Assembly: GCA_951813525.2 (NCBI GenBank)
Contig: CATOTJ020000003.1
Span: forward strand, 1,314,030-1,378,029
DNA from: Thermohalobaculum sp951813525
GTDB taxonomy: Bacteria; Pseudomonadota; Alphaproteobacteria; Rhodobacterales; Rhodobacteraceae
Direction of reading: 5' to 3'
DNA length: 64,000 bases
The notes beneath the pieces are model-generated. The model was not told the DNA's origin, searched no databases, and saw nothing but the letters and a program-made list of their open reading frames with translations. Shown in pieces: positions 15,949-25,124 of this stretch (position 1 is its first letter; each line of letters starts with the position of its first letter). A program made the position numbers and the translations under genes.

Positions 15949-17454
15949 ATGTCAATCGGCCTTCGGCTGGATCTGCGACAGACGCAGCAACTGGTGATGA
16001 CCCCCCAGTTGCAGCAGGCAATTCGTCTGCTGGCCATGTCGAACGTGGAAGTCACCGAATTCGTCGAGCAGGAGTTGGAGAAGAACCCGCTGCTGGTGAT
16101 CGAAGACAGCGAAAGCCAATCCGCCCCAGCGCCGCCTGAGAATCCAGCCCCTCCAATGTCGTCCGAAGGCGCCCCGCGGGCGACCGATCGTGCAACCGAC
16201 GACCATGGGTTGATGAGCCAGACCTTCGACACAGGCGGCGAAAACCTGGTCGACGCCTCGCCATCTGACGGGCCGGTACCTGCTGGCCTGGGCATGGACC
16301 ATATCGCAACGCGCGGCTCGGGCCCGGTGCCCGATTACACGGACACGATGGCCGCACCGACCAATTTGGCGGGCCACTTGCGGGCACAGCTGGGCCAGAT
16401 GCCGGGCGCAGACACCGCGCCCGCGCAAATTGCCCGCTACCTTTTGGAAGATTTGGACGAACACGGATATCTGCGCACGGGGATCGAGGAAATTGCAGCG
16501 ACACTGGGCGCTGAGCTGCCGGATGTTCAGGCGGGCCTGTGCCGATTGCAATCGTGCGACCCCACCGGTGTCGGCGCCCGCAACCTGCCCGAGTGTTTTG
16601 CCCTGCAACTGGCCGAACGCGACCGCCTAGACCCCTTGATGCAGTCACTGCTGGACAACCTGAATTTGATTGCACGGGGCGAGCTGCGACAGCTTCAACA
16701 GCGTTGCGGAGCGGATGACGACGACTTCGCCGACATGCTGTCGGAACTGCGGACGCTGGACCCGCGCCCATGTTCTGCCCTGGGCGCCGTGGAACCAGAG
16801 ACGCTGATCCCCGATATCCTGCTGAAACGTACGTCCTGGGGCGGTTTCACGGTCGAGTTGAACCCAGACACCCTGCCCCGCGTCCTGATCGACCGCGACT
16901 ATCGCGCGACGCTGAACAGCGGCGGGTGCACTGAAACGCGCCAATTCCTGTCCGAATGCAATGCCAGCGCATCCTGGCTGATCAAAAGCCTGGATCAGCG
17001 CGCGCGCACCATTCTGCGTGTGGCGACCGAGATTGTGCGGCGCCAGGAGCGGTTCTTCACCGAGGGTGTAGCAGGCCTGCAACCGATGACGCTGAAGGAG
17101 GTTGCCGAGGCGATCGACATGCACGAATCGACCGCCAGCCGGGTGACATCGAACAAGTATATTGCGACTCAGCAGGGAATCGTCGAGCTCAAGTCGTTCT
17201 TCACGAATGCCGTTGGCGGCAGCGGCGGCGACGGACAGGGCGGCGCGTCCGCTGCGGCGGTGCGTCACCGAATCAAAGCTTTGGTGGCAGACGAGGCAGA
17301 AACCGGTGTTTTGTCTGACGATGCGATCGTAACTGCACTGCACAGTGAGGGCATCGATATCGCCAGACGCACTGTCGCCAAGTATCGGAAAAGTTTGAAT
17401 ATTCCGTCATCTGTCGATCGGCGAAGACAACTTTCGGTTGCATCAAAACGCTGA
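15949..17454 (+). CDS. rpoN: RNA polymerase sigma-54 factor
   Basis: 501 residues. Region I is the glutamine-rich start (LRLDLRQTQQLVMTPQLQQAIRLLAMSN), followed by a variable acidic and proline-rich region II (about 55-150). The core-binding and DNA-binding domains come next (HESTASRVTSNKYIATQQGIVELKSFF). The C-terminal RpoN box reads ARRTVAKYRKSLNIPSS. It directs polymerase to -24/-12 promoters that need an AAA activator; one such activator is encoded at 49132-50649. Placement between lptB and hpf is the usual proteobacterial order. Confidence 0.96.
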   Translation: MSIGLRLDLRQTQQLVMTPQLQQAIRLLAMSNVEVTEFVEQELEKNPLLVIEDSESQSAPAPPENPAPPMSSEGAPRATDRATDDHGLMSQTFDTGGENLVDASPSDGPVPAGLGMDHIATRGSGPVPDYTDTMAAPTNLAGHLRAQLGQMPGADTAPAQIARYLLEDLDEHGYLRTGIEEIAATLGAELPDVQAGLCRLQSCDPTGVGARNLPECFALQLAERDRLDPLMQSLLDNLNLIARGELRQLQQRCGADDDDFADMLSELRTLDPRPCSALGAVEPETLIPDILLKRTSWGGFTVELNPDTLPRVLIDRDYRATLNSGGCTETRQFLSECNASASWLIKSLDQRARTILRVATEIVRRQERFFTEGVAGLQPMTLKEVAEAIDMHESTASRVTSNKYIATQQGIVELKSFFTNAVGGSGGDGQGGASAAAVRHRIKALVADEAETGVLSDDAIVTALHSEGIDIARRTVAKYRKSLNIPSSVDRRRQLSVASKR

Positions 17455-17580
17455 TCGCTCGCTCATGTTCCTCTTGGCTTGGGGCATGCCATCCCCCATA
17501 TTGATCAGACAGGAAAGCCGGGCCATCAGACCCTGCGACAGCGCGTCCGCGAAAGGGCAAATGTGATCCTTACGGTATTG

Positions 17581-17609
17581 TTGACAGGCCACCTGCTGGC
17601 CCCTAACTA
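17581..17609 (+). promoter_or_regulatory. Sigma-70-type promoter for hpf-ptsN
   Basis: TTGACA (17581-17586) and TAACTA (17604-17609) are separated by exactly 17 bases, about 90 bases before the hpf start. The -35 box is perfect. The rpoN-hpf gap of 246 bp holds nothing else that I recognise. Confidence 0.6.
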
Positions 17610-17700
17610 ACGGCCCTCGCTGCCGCCCGGTGGGGGCGCGAACAGGCGAGCACCCGCTTTCGTTAAACCGGACGCCCTCAGCGGTCGTTCAGGAGGAAAG

Positions 17701-18291
17701 ATGCAAATACAGGTCAAAGGCAAGCAGATCGACGTTGGCGATGCGCTGACAGAACATGTCGAATCCGCTCTGTCAGGCATGGTCTCGAAATATTTCGACC
17801 GTCCGGTGGATGCGGTCATCACATTCAGCCGTGATGCCCGCGCGTTCCGCTGTGACGCCCATGTGCATTTGCCCACTGGTCTGAATGCCCAATCCTCGGC
17901 TCGTGCCCAGGACATCTATGCCGCCTTCGATCAAAGTGCCGAGCGCATCGACAAGCAGTTGCGCCGCTATAAGCGCCGGTTGCGCGATCACCACCGCGAG
18001 CGCCAGGGACCGATCCCGGCCATGGCTGCCCCAGAATACGTTCTTCAGGCTTCGAATTTCGAGGACGAGGCGGAAGAGCCCGACACCCTCAAACCCGTCA
18101 TCGTCGCCGAGACGACGCAGGATCTGCCGTCCTTCAGCGTTGGTGAAGCCGTCATGCAGATGGAATTGGCGGGCAGGGAGCATTTATTGTTCCGCAACGA
18201 TGCGAACGGCCGGTTCAATCTGGTCTATCGGCGCGAGGACGGAAATGTCGGCTGGGTCGATCCCAGCACCGAAACGCAGGCAGACGCCTGA
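17701..18291 (+). CDS. hpf: Ribosome hibernation promoting factor, long form
   Basis: 196 residues. The N-terminal RaiA domain (MQIQVKGKQIDVGDALTEHV to about residue 105, with the basic helix RYKRRLRDHH) binds the ribosome. A linker follows, then the long-form C-terminal domain (about 140-190: VIVAETTQDLPSFSVGEAVMQMEL, LLFRNDANGRFNLVYRREDGNVGWVDP) that pairs ribosomes into 100S particles. AGGAGG precedes the ATG. It is co-located with rpoN and ptsN as in most proteobacteria; a separate promoter upstream suggests growth-phase control. Confidence 0.93.
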   Translation: MQIQVKGKQIDVGDALTEHVESALSGMVSKYFDRPVDAVITFSRDARAFRCDAHVHLPTGLNAQSSARAQDIYAAFDQSAERIDKQLRRYKRRLRDHHRERQGPIPAMAAPEYVLQASNFEDEAEEPDTLKPVIVAETTQDLPSFSVGEAVMQMELAGREHLLFRNDANGRFNLVYRREDGNVGWVDPSTETQADA

Positions 18292-18332
18292 ACCACCGCA
18301 GACTGAATAGCAGCAGACTGAACAATTTGGGA

Positions 18333-18803
18333 ATGCACATGGCTTTCTCTGAACTCGTCCCCCAGGACGGCGTCATCGCATCGATCAAGGCCTCCGGCGC
18401 CAAGCAGGCACTACAGGAATTCGGCCGCCGTGCGGCTGATATCTATGGCCTGGATTGCCGGGAAGTTACCGATGGTCTGCTGGCCCGCGAAAAGCTGGGT
18501 TCGACCGCGATGGGGTCAGGCGTCGCGATCCCGCACGCCCGCATTGCTGGTTTGGATCACATCGTCGGTCTGTTTGGCCGGCTCGAGAAACCGGTCGAAT
18601 TCGAGGCGCCCGATGGGCAAGGCGTCGATCTGATGTTTGCGCTGCTGGCACCCGAAGAAGCAGGCGCGGACCATCTGCGTGCGCTGGCCAGGGTTTCGCG
18701 CCTGATGCGCGACGAAAAGATGCGCCAGAAACTGCGCGCATCATCGGAACCCGAAGCGCTGCACGCCCTGATTACGGATATTGCCGCGTCCCGCGCAGCC
18801 TGA
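18333..18803 (+). CDS. ptsN: PTS IIA-like nitrogen regulatory protein
   Basis: 156 residues from ATG 18333; ATG 18339 is also possible and no good ribosome site decides. EIIA mannitol/fructose fold: the phosphorylated His68 is in GSGVAIPHARI, and LLAPEEAGADHLRALARVSRLMRDEKMRQKLR is the typical second half. In the PTS-Ntr chain (PtsP, PtsO, PtsN) it regulates potassium, nitrogen and carbon balance by protein contacts rather than sugar transport. It begins 41 bp after hpf. Confidence 0.92.
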   Translation: MHMAFSELVPQDGVIASIKASGAKQALQEFGRRAADIYGLDCREVTDGLLAREKLGSTAMGSGVAIPHARIAGLDHIVGLFGRLEKPVEFEAPDGQGVDLMFALLAPEEAGADHLRALARVSRLMRDEKMRQKLRASSEPEALHALITDIAASRAA

Positions 18804-18811
18804 TCAAACTT

Positions 18812-18845
18812 GCGGGATCGCCTGATGATATCAGGTCAATCCCGC
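18812..18845. terminator. Two-part stem-loop between convergent ptsN and DUF1150 genes
   Basis: Outer arms GCGGGAT/ATCCCGC enclose inner arms CCTGAT/ATCAGG with a 3-base loop. The position, 8 bases after the ptsN stop and 10 before the end of the opposite gene, fits a bidirectional terminator. Confidence 0.65.
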
Positions 18846-18855
18846 TGAATGGCCG

Positions 18856-19071
18856 TCAGTGTACGCTGACCGGTTGCATGTCATTGCGCCGGGACATGGC
18901 GAACGCGACGGATCGATCATCGGCCAGAGCCAGCACATTTCCTGCCGGATCGTGCAGGGCAAACAGCTTGCCTGGTGCGTCTTTCAAATGATCGGGCAGG
19001 GCCTCTCGGTCTGCTTCTCGAACATAGACGATTGGTTTATCCGAATGGAATTCGATCTTGGTATCGGTCAT
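18856..19071 (-). CDS. DUF1150 family protein
   Basis: 71 residues, matching the DUF1150 family in length and pattern (IVYVREADREALPDHL, GKLFALHDPAGNVLALADDRSVAFAMSRRNDMQPVSVH). It follows the Hsp20 gene by 22 bp on the same strand, the usual alphaproteobacterial pairing, so it is probably heat-induced with it. Its molecular function is unknown. Confidence 0.88.
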   Translation of the reverse strand: MTDTKIEFHSDKPIVYVREADREALPDHLKDAPGKLFALHDPAGNVLALADDRSVAFAMSRRNDMQPVSVH

Positions 19072-19093
19072 TTCGCACTCCTCCGAGCTGCGT

Positions 19094-19507
19094 TCACTTC
19101 ACCCCGATTTTGATCTCTTGCACCGTGATCTCGGGCTGGCGCCGCTCCAGGTCGATATGCAGCAGGCCGCAATCCAGATCCGCGCCTTTCACTTCGACCC
19201 GGTCAGCCAGCACGAACGCGCGCTGAAACTGCCGCGCCGCGATGCCGCGATGCAGAAAGATCCGCTCTCTCTCGTCCTCGGTATGCTTGCCCCGAACCAC
19301 TAGTTGTCCGTCTTCCAATGTGATCGACAGGTCGTCCTCTCCGAACCCGGCCACAGCCAGCGTTATGCGATAGGCATCTTCCCCACGCTGTTCGATATTG
19401 TAGGGCGGGTATCCATCCGATCCGGCTTTCGCCGTGCGCTCGACCAATTGGTCAAGCTGCTCGAATCCCAACAGAAACGGATGCGATCCAAATGTCAGAC
19501 GCGACAT
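19094..19507 (-). CDS. Small heat-shock protein, Hsp20 family
   Basis: 137 residues with an alpha-crystallin domain from about residue 35 to 130 (YPPYNIEQRGEDAYRITLAVAGFGEDDLSI, the GKHTEDERERIFLHRGIAARQFQRAFVLADRVEV loop) and the C-terminal hydrophobic tail used for oligomer contacts. These cytoplasmic ATP-independent chaperones hold unfolding proteins. No RpoH promoter or thermosensor was identified in the 129-bp upstream gap. Confidence 0.92.
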   Translation of the reverse strand: MSRLTFGSHPFLLGFEQLDQLVERTAKAGSDGYPPYNIEQRGEDAYRITLAVAGFGEDDLSITLEDGQLVVRGKHTEDERERIFLHRGIAARQFQRAFVLADRVEVKGADLDCGLLHIDLERRQPEITVQEIKIGVK

Positions 19508-19636
19508 ATCCGATAGTCCTCGTCAAGCAACCTCGGTTTCGGCAGCCCGCCAGGCGGCACTGCCATGGCATAGATATGGGGGCACGCGCCGGCCTGGACA
19601 AGTCAGGCGCCCGTTCAGAGCAGTGGGCTGTGACGC

Positions 19637-20644
19637 TCAATCCGGTCCGCCGTCCCCGCCCATAATCCGCCGGCGCCGCTCCTTCATCCGCTCGTGTGCG
19701 TCCGACGTCCCGTCGTGGAAGGACCCGAACCATTTGTCCCACGGCATTTCCAGATTGCCGTAATTGCACTCGAAATAGCGGTGGTGCATCTGATGGTGAA
19801 AGGTGCCCAGCGCCAGCCGGTTCTTGTCCTTTACCAGCAATCCTTCGAACCCGGTATGCGAAGAAACACCCGTCAGCGCCTGATGCTGCATGTGGAACAG
19901 GATGTGGATCGAATGCGCCCCGATCACCCAATGGATCAGGACCGAAGAGAAGAACACCAAATGTTCGACCGGGTGCATCGACATGCCGGACCACGGGCCG
20001 ACATTCGTGTTCCGGTGATGCAGTGCATGGGCCAGCCGGTACAGTGGCGGCCAGTGCAGCCACCGGTGCACCCAGTAGAAATGCAGCGAGATCCAGACCG
20101 GCGTCAGCGTAACGAGCGCGGCGCAAAGCAACGGGCTTTCGCTGAAGGACAGCACCGGAACATAACCATTCGCCATCCCCCAGAACATCAGAACTTCATA
20201 GGCCGTCCAGGTCGTTACCCCGCTGGCCAATGTCCAGAACATGTTGTCCCAAACCTGATTGCCAAAGGTAAAGGACCGCCCCTTGGTCTGCTCGCGCTTG
20301 TCGAATTTCAGCCGCTTCTCCTGACGGCGCCAGCGGTGGAACCAAAGGTGCAGACCACCCGCCACCACCACCATCAGAACCAGATTCCGGACCCAGATCT
20401 GCGCAATCCATCCCGGCGCAAGTTCCTTCGCGTCCTGCATCGCAGGCTGAAACCACAGCCAGCACACGGTCGCGAGCACCACCAGAATGGCGTTCTCCGC
20501 CAACCCGACCCACCGCACCGCAACCCAGCGCACCATCCGCGCCGGATCGGGCGGCCACGAAAAGAACGGCGATACCTGAATCGGCACCTCGGGCCGATAG
20601 TTCCATTGGCGCGAAAACGCGTCGTTGTCAGGTGTATCGCTCAT
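19637..20644 (-). CDS. Sterol desaturase / fatty acid hydroxylase superfamily membrane protein
   Basis: 335 residues with about four membrane segments (near 45-65, 88-103, 140-165, 170-190). The di-iron His clusters of the superfamily are present: HRWLH (193-197), HALHH (206-210), MHPVEH (223-228) and FHHQMHHRYFECNYG near residue 295. These enzymes hydroxylate or desaturate lipids in the membrane; bacterial substrates are mostly unknown (hopanoids, carotenoids, fatty acids). Promoter signals were not found in the short upstream gap. Confidence 0.88.
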   Translation of the reverse strand: MSDTPDNDAFSRQWNYRPEVPIQVSPFFSWPPDPARMVRWVAVRWVGLAENAILVVLATVCWLWFQPAMQDAKELAPGWIAQIWVRNLVLMVVVAGGLHLWFHRWRRQEKRLKFDKREQTKGRSFTFGNQVWDNMFWTLASGVTTWTAYEVLMFWGMANGYVPVLSFSESPLLCAALVTLTPVWISLHFYWVHRWLHWPPLYRLAHALHHRNTNVGPWSGMSMHPVEHLVFFSSVLIHWVIGAHSIHILFHMQHQALTGVSSHTGFEGLLVKDKNRLALGTFHHQMHHRYFECNYGNLEMPWDKWFGSFHDGTSDAHERMKERRRRIMGGDGGPD

Positions 20645-20711
20645 CAGGCAGTGATGCCGCGGCGTTGTTAAAGGCGCAACCCCAACCTAAGCGAGCGAGG
20701 CCCTGAACCAG

Positions 20712-21569
20712 TTATCGAATAACGGTTCCGACCACCAGATTCTCTGGATCATGCAATAGCTCGACGTTCTTGCCGTTGATCTTAACGGCGGTATCCAACC
20801 CGGTGTGTTGAACCGCCGGTAAAATTGTCACCCGCTCATGTGATAAGATGTTTCCCAGCTTCGACAATGGAACACCGTCCTTGTCCATTGAAGCCAGTCT
20901 TCGGAACAGCTTTGGCCAGATCGCAACGTCTTCTTGCAGGTCATCAATATCCGAGGCGTCGAAACCAGATCTCGACCTGTCGATCTTCCATATTCCCTTG
21001 TTCGCTTTTCGCGCCGCTGAAACCACGTTCTTCAATTCGTCTCGTAGGTCAAAGAACAACGTCTCATAGAAAAGAGGATAGGCCTGCCCTGCCTTCAACA
21101 TCGCGTAGTTAGCGCTCTTCTTCATCAACGACGCATCCATGAAGACTTCCTCGCCATCGGTCAGGCCCGGGTTTCCGGCGAATAGAAAGCTAATGGGGCG
21201 TCCAAAGGGGCCGGTTTCCCGCGCCAGTAGAAAACCAGGCGTTCCATCATCAGCGGATGTTACAAATCTCCGAGTTGGACCCCACTTGACGTTTTTGATG
21301 CCCAGCAGGTCCAGCAAGCGATCAGTTGCATCGTCAGCTGGTTTTTCAGGTTGTTCATAGTTCGACTTGTAGTGGGTCTCCAGCGCGTCCAATGCCTCAA
21401 CCCGGATCTGGACTTCGCCGCGGCTGTTAACCTCTATTTTCTTATTTGGGTCTTTTCGGTTCTTGATTTTGTTCCAACGTGCCTTCTTTCGCGCCTTGAA
21501 TTTTACGGAATCTCCGTCAGGCGATGAACGAAAGACGTGAAAAGTCCCTTCGATTGCAAAGAATGGCAC
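20712..21569 (-). CDS. SNase-like (thermonuclease fold) protein, probably acquired
   Basis: 285 residues, clearly lower in GC than both neighbours and rich in Lys. Residues 1-70 carry the staphylococcal-nuclease pattern: FHVFRSSPDGDSVKF (Asp18, Asp20) and IRVEALDALETHY (Arg56, Asp61, Glu64). These align with the Ca-binding and catalytic Asp, Arg and Glu of SNase. The remaining 200 residues (GFLLARETGPFGRPISFLFAGNPGL and later) are a conserved-looking extension that I do not recognise. There is no signal peptide, so a cytoplasmic nucleic-acid enzyme is possible (inference). Low GC and isolation between core genes suggest horizontal transfer. Confidence 0.65.
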   Translation of the reverse strand: MPFFAIEGTFHVFRSSPDGDSVKFKARKKARWNKIKNRKDPNKKIEVNSRGEVQIRVEALDALETHYKSNYEQPEKPADDATDRLLDLLGIKNVKWGPTRRFVTSADDGTPGFLLARETGPFGRPISFLFAGNPGLTDGEEVFMDASLMKKSANYAMLKAGQAYPLFYETLFFDLRDELKNVVSAARKANKGIWKIDRSRSGFDASDIDDLQEDVAIWPKLFRRLASMDKDGVPLSKLGNILSHERVTILPAVQHTGLDTAVKINGKNVELLHDPENLVVGTVIR

Positions 21570-21672
21570 GATCCGACCCTCCTATTGTTAGGAACGTCAA
21601 GGGTCGGCTTAGGATCTTGTTTTGTCAACGTGTAGGAAGGGCAACTTGTTTCATGAAAGCCGCCCTCCTAAT

Positions 21673-24093
21673 TTACCCCCGCATGCGCTCCGCATTTGCG
21701 TCCCAGATCGGGGCGTGTTGGATCTCGGCGGGCAGACGGTCGCCCAGCAGTTCGATTTCCCAGCCCTCTTCGGCGCTTTCGTGCTGCTTGGGGATGTAAC
21801 CAACAGCCATCGATTGTTCCGACCCGTGGGCGTATCCGCCCGATGTGACCCAGCCGACGACCTCGCCGTTCAGCCAGATCGGCTCGTCCCCGATCACGTC
21901 TGTATCGCGTGCGGCCAGCCGGAAGGCCTTCAACCTGATCGATCCGCCATTGGCGCGTTCGGCAAGCGCTGCCTTCTTGCCGATAAAGTCGGCGTCCTTT
22001 TCATAGGCGATGAACCGGTCCAGCCCGGCTTCCAGCGGGCCATAAAGCGGCCGGTATTCCCGTGCCCAGCCGCCGAAGTTTTTCTCCAGCCGCATCGCGT
22101 TCAGGGCGCGCAGTCCGAACATGCGGATGCCGAACTCCTCGCCCGCTTCCATCAGCCGGTCAAAGACATGGCGCTGATATTCCGGCTGCATCCAGATCTC
22201 GTATCCCAGATCGCCCGTGAACGACACGCGGCCGACGATGCAGGGGGCAAAGCCCAGCTCCATCCGGCGCACCGCCATGAAACGGAACCCGGTCTGCGAG
22301 ACATCCGCATGGGTCAGCTTTTCCAGCACCTTGCGCGCATTCGGCCCGGCGATCGAAAGACCCACCAGGCCCAGCCCGGTCGTCTCCAACTCGACGCCTT
22401 CGTCCATGTGCTGTTCAAACCAGCGGCGGTAATAGACCTCGGCCATGCCCGAACCGGCCAGGAAGAATTCTTCGTTGCCCAGCGTCGCCAGCGACAGATC
22501 GCCGATCAGCTTGCCGTCTTCCTTCAGCATCGGCGCCAGGGTCATGCGCCCGACATTCGGGACCTTGCAGGCCAGCATCTTGTCCAGCCAAGCCCGCGCC
22601 CCGGGTCCGCGCACCATGAATTTGCAGAAACCCGAGATTTCCATCATGCCGACGCTGTCGCGCACGGCCCCGACCTCGGCTTTCACATGATCGAAATCGG
22701 TCGAACGGCGCCAGGAAAACACATCCTTCGTGCCATCCGGGCTGAACCACAGCGGCGCCTCCAACCCCCAGCTATCGCCCCACTGGGCGCCCATGGCATC
22801 CAGTTTGTCATAGATCGGGGTGGTCTTGAACGGGCGACCCGCCTGCAGCTCTTCGTTCGGGTATTTGATGCTGAAGCGCCGCGAATAGTTCTCCTGAACC
22901 TTCTTGTTGGTATAGGCCATCGACGTCCAGTCGCCATAGCGCGCGATGTCCATGGCCCAAACGTCAAAGTCCGGATCCCCGTCGATCATCCAGTTTGAAA
23001 GCGCAAGGCCAACCCCGCCGCCCTGGCTGAAGCCAGCCATCACGCCGCAGGCCGACCACATGCCGGGCATGCCCCGGATCGGTCCGATCAACGGGTTGCC
23101 GTCGGGCGCAAAGGTGAACGGGCCGTTGATGATCTGTTTGATACCGGCGTTGCCAAAGGCCGGGAAATGCTCGAACCCTACTTCCAACGATGGCGCGATC
23201 CGGTCGATATCCGGTTGCAGCAGCTCGTGGCCGAAATCCCAGGGCGTCTCGCGCTCCATCCACGGGACACAGGCTTTTTCGTAGGTGCCCATCAGCATGC
23301 CGCCGCGTTCCTGTCGCAGGTACAGCTCGCCATCAAAATCGACCGCGTGGACAACTTCTTTGCCGGTCTTCTCGTTGATTTCGGCGACCTCAGGCATGTC
23401 CTCGGTGATCAGATACATATGCTCCATGGCCAGGATCGGCAGTTCAAGACCGACCATGCGCCCGACTTCGCGCGCCCACAGGCCGCCGGCGTTCACGACA
23501 TGCTGGCAGTTCACATTGCCCTTGTTGGTCACGATCTCCCATTCACCCGATGGCAGGCGGTTGATTTCTTCAACCTTGGTATGGGTGTGGATCGCCGCGC
23601 CTTTGATCCGCGCCGATTTGGCATAGGCGTGGGTTACGCCGGACGGGTCGAGATGCCCGTCAACAATCGTCTCCAACCCGCCAACAAACTGCGATGGGTC
23701 CAGCAGCGGCATGATCTCGTGCGCATCTTCCGGCGTGATCACCCGGCTTTCAATGTCCAGATAACGCCCCTTGGCCAGCGTCGATTTCAGCCAGTCGAAC
23801 CGCTCTTCGGTCGCCGCCATCATCACACCGCCGGTCATGTGAAACCCGGTCGATTGGCCCGAGAGTTCCTCGATCTCCTTGTAAAGATCGATGGTATAGG
23901 CCTGCAACTTCGCAACGTTGGGGTCGCCATTGATAGTGTGGCAGCCGCCCGCCGCGTGCCAGGTGGACCCCGACGTCAACTCGTCGCGTTCCAACAGCAT
24001 CACATCTGTCCAACCCCCGCGGGCCAAGTGGTACAGAACCGAGCAGCCGACAACGCCGCCCCCGATGACAACGACGCGCGCTTGCGAATTCAT
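21673..24093 (-). CDS. FAD-dependent dehydrogenase with GcvT domain (dimethylglycine/sarcosine dehydrogenase type)
   Basis: 806 residues from MNSQARVVVIGGG; the open frame upstream is not convincing. The FAD motif is at 8-16 and TSGSTWHAAGG at 40-50 carries His46, the covalent flavin attachment site of this family. An FAD-oxidoreductase central domain runs to about 430. GcvT/aminomethyltransferase domains from about 440 to 800 use tetrahydrofolate to take up the released one-carbon unit. It probably demethylates dimethylglycine, sarcosine or a related N-methyl amine. The WYL regulator upstream and the Rieske oxygenase 1.6 kb further may belong to the same betaine or N-methyl pathway (inference). 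Confidence 0.88.
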   Translation of the reverse strand: MNSQARVVVIGGGVVGCSVLYHLARGGWTDVMLLERDELTSGSTWHAAGGCHTINGDPNVAKLQAYTIDLYKEIEELSGQSTGFHMTGGVMMAATEERFDWLKSTLAKGRYLDIESRVITPEDAHEIMPLLDPSQFVGGLETIVDGHLDPSGVTHAYAKSARIKGAAIHTHTKVEEINRLPSGEWEIVTNKGNVNCQHVVNAGGLWAREVGRMVGLELPILAMEHMYLITEDMPEVAEINEKTGKEVVHAVDFDGELYLRQERGGMLMGTYEKACVPWMERETPWDFGHELLQPDIDRIAPSLEVGFEHFPAFGNAGIKQIINGPFTFAPDGNPLIGPIRGMPGMWSACGVMAGFSQGGGVGLALSNWMIDGDPDFDVWAMDIARYGDWTSMAYTNKKVQENYSRRFSIKYPNEELQAGRPFKTTPIYDKLDAMGAQWGDSWGLEAPLWFSPDGTKDVFSWRRSTDFDHVKAEVGAVRDSVGMMEISGFCKFMVRGPGARAWLDKMLACKVPNVGRMTLAPMLKEDGKLIGDLSLATLGNEEFFLAGSGMAEVYYRRWFEQHMDEGVELETTGLGLVGLSIAGPNARKVLEKLTHADVSQTGFRFMAVRRMELGFAPCIVGRVSFTGDLGYEIWMQPEYQRHVFDRLMEAGEEFGIRMFGLRALNAMRLEKNFGGWAREYRPLYGPLEAGLDRFIAYEKDADFIGKKAALAERANGGSIRLKAFRLAARDTDVIGDEPIWLNGEVVGWVTSGGYAHGSEQSMAVGYIPKQHESAEEGWEIELLGDRLPAEIQHAPIWDANAERMRG

Positions 24094-24279
24094 GGGACAC
24101 CTCCAATTGCTTGCGCGCATCAAAACAGAGTGTGCCACGCGGGGCGGGGAAATCACGCCAATTTGCCCCGAATTTGCGACAAAAGCCGCATGGATAGTTC
24201 TGCGCACCACCGGGTGTGTAGTCCCAACCGTTGATTGGCGTCGGCCCTTGGCGGACAAAGCCCGCCATCTGATCTCCGA

Positions 24280-24972
24280 TCAAGACCCTTGCGCGTGGGC
24301 GGCTTCGCGCGCCCGGAAGTCGTGCAGCGTTTTGCCGTCCTCGCTCTCGAACATCTGGTCCAGGAACTCCGGCTCCCTGATCAGGTCCAGACGAAAGCTG
24401 CGGAAATCCTCCCGCATCTCGCACCAGGCGGTCAGACTCCAGATCGCCCCGAAGAATGACAGCAATAACGGGCGCACGGTGCGCCGGGTGATGTCCCCGC
24501 CTTTGGAATGGTAGGTGAAAGCCATCTTGCGCTGCTCGCGGATGGCCCGGCGCAGGGCACCGCGCTGCACTTCGATCGGCTCGGCCCAGTGATCACGCGG
24601 GGCGTTTACCGGGATGTTGTCCATATAGGCCCGCAGATGATCCGACAGGACGCCTTCGATTTTGCGCAAGGCCCGCGCCGCCGCTTCGGCTAGGCCATGA
24701 TCCGCCCAGCTTTCGACGATCCGTGCCCCCAAAACCAGCGCCTCCAACTCCTCCTCGCCGAACATCAGCGGCGGCATATCCAATTCGTCGCGCAGGATGT
24801 ACCCGACACCCGCCTCGCCCTCGACCGGCACGCCCGAGGCGATAAGCGCCGCAATGTCGCGATAGATCGTGCGCTTGGAGACCTCCAACTCGGCGGCGAT
24901 ATCCGACGCACGGACCATCTTGTTCCGGCGCAGGATCTGGATGATGTCGAACAATCGATCTGCCCGGCGCAT
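24280..24972 (-). CDS. YafY-type transcriptional regulator (HTH + WYL domain)
   Basis: 230 residues. The DeoR-like winged helix at 1-55 (RADRLFDIIQILRRNKMVRASDIAAELEVSKRTIYRDIAALIASGVPVEGEAGVGY) is characteristic. A WYL domain from about 137 to 205 (ALRRAIREQRKMAFTYHSKGG, RTVRPLLLSFFGAIWSLTAWCEMREDFRSFRLDLI) follows; such domains bind small ligands or nucleotides. It reads away from a small membrane-protein gene, with a perfect palindrome between them (25054-25075) that is its likely operator. It may also control the dehydrogenase gene 186 bp downstream. Confidence 0.92.
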   Translation of the reverse strand: MRRADRLFDIIQILRRNKMVRASDIAAELEVSKRTIYRDIAALIASGVPVEGEAGVGYILRDELDMPPLMFGEEELEALVLGARIVESWADHGLAEAAARALRKIEGVLSDHLRAYMDNIPVNAPRDHWAEPIEVQRGALRRAIREQRKMAFTYHSKGGDITRRTVRPLLLSFFGAIWSLTAWCEMREDFRSFRLDLIREPEFLDQMFESEDGKTLHDFRAREAAHAQGS

Positions 24973-25053
24973 AAGGTCTTCTCCATCCGATAAATCCGCG
25001 CCGCTGACGTGATCCTGGTGTCCGGCGCGGCGTTCAGATCATAGCACCGATCT

Positions 25054-25075
25054 TGCTGACAACACGCTGTCAGCA
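25054..25075. promoter_or_regulatory. Operator palindrome between yafY-type regulator and the 82-residue gene
   Basis: TGCTGACA-ACACGC-TGTCAGCA is a perfect inverted repeat with 8-bp arms and a 6-base centre. It lies about 80 bp from the regulator start and 50 bp from the divergent gene start. Autoregulation by the WYL protein is inferred. Confidence 0.65.
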
Positions 25076-25124
25076 GCGTTGCCGTACGTTCTCCTCATCG
25101 CATTCAAAAGCAAGGAGAGACCCA

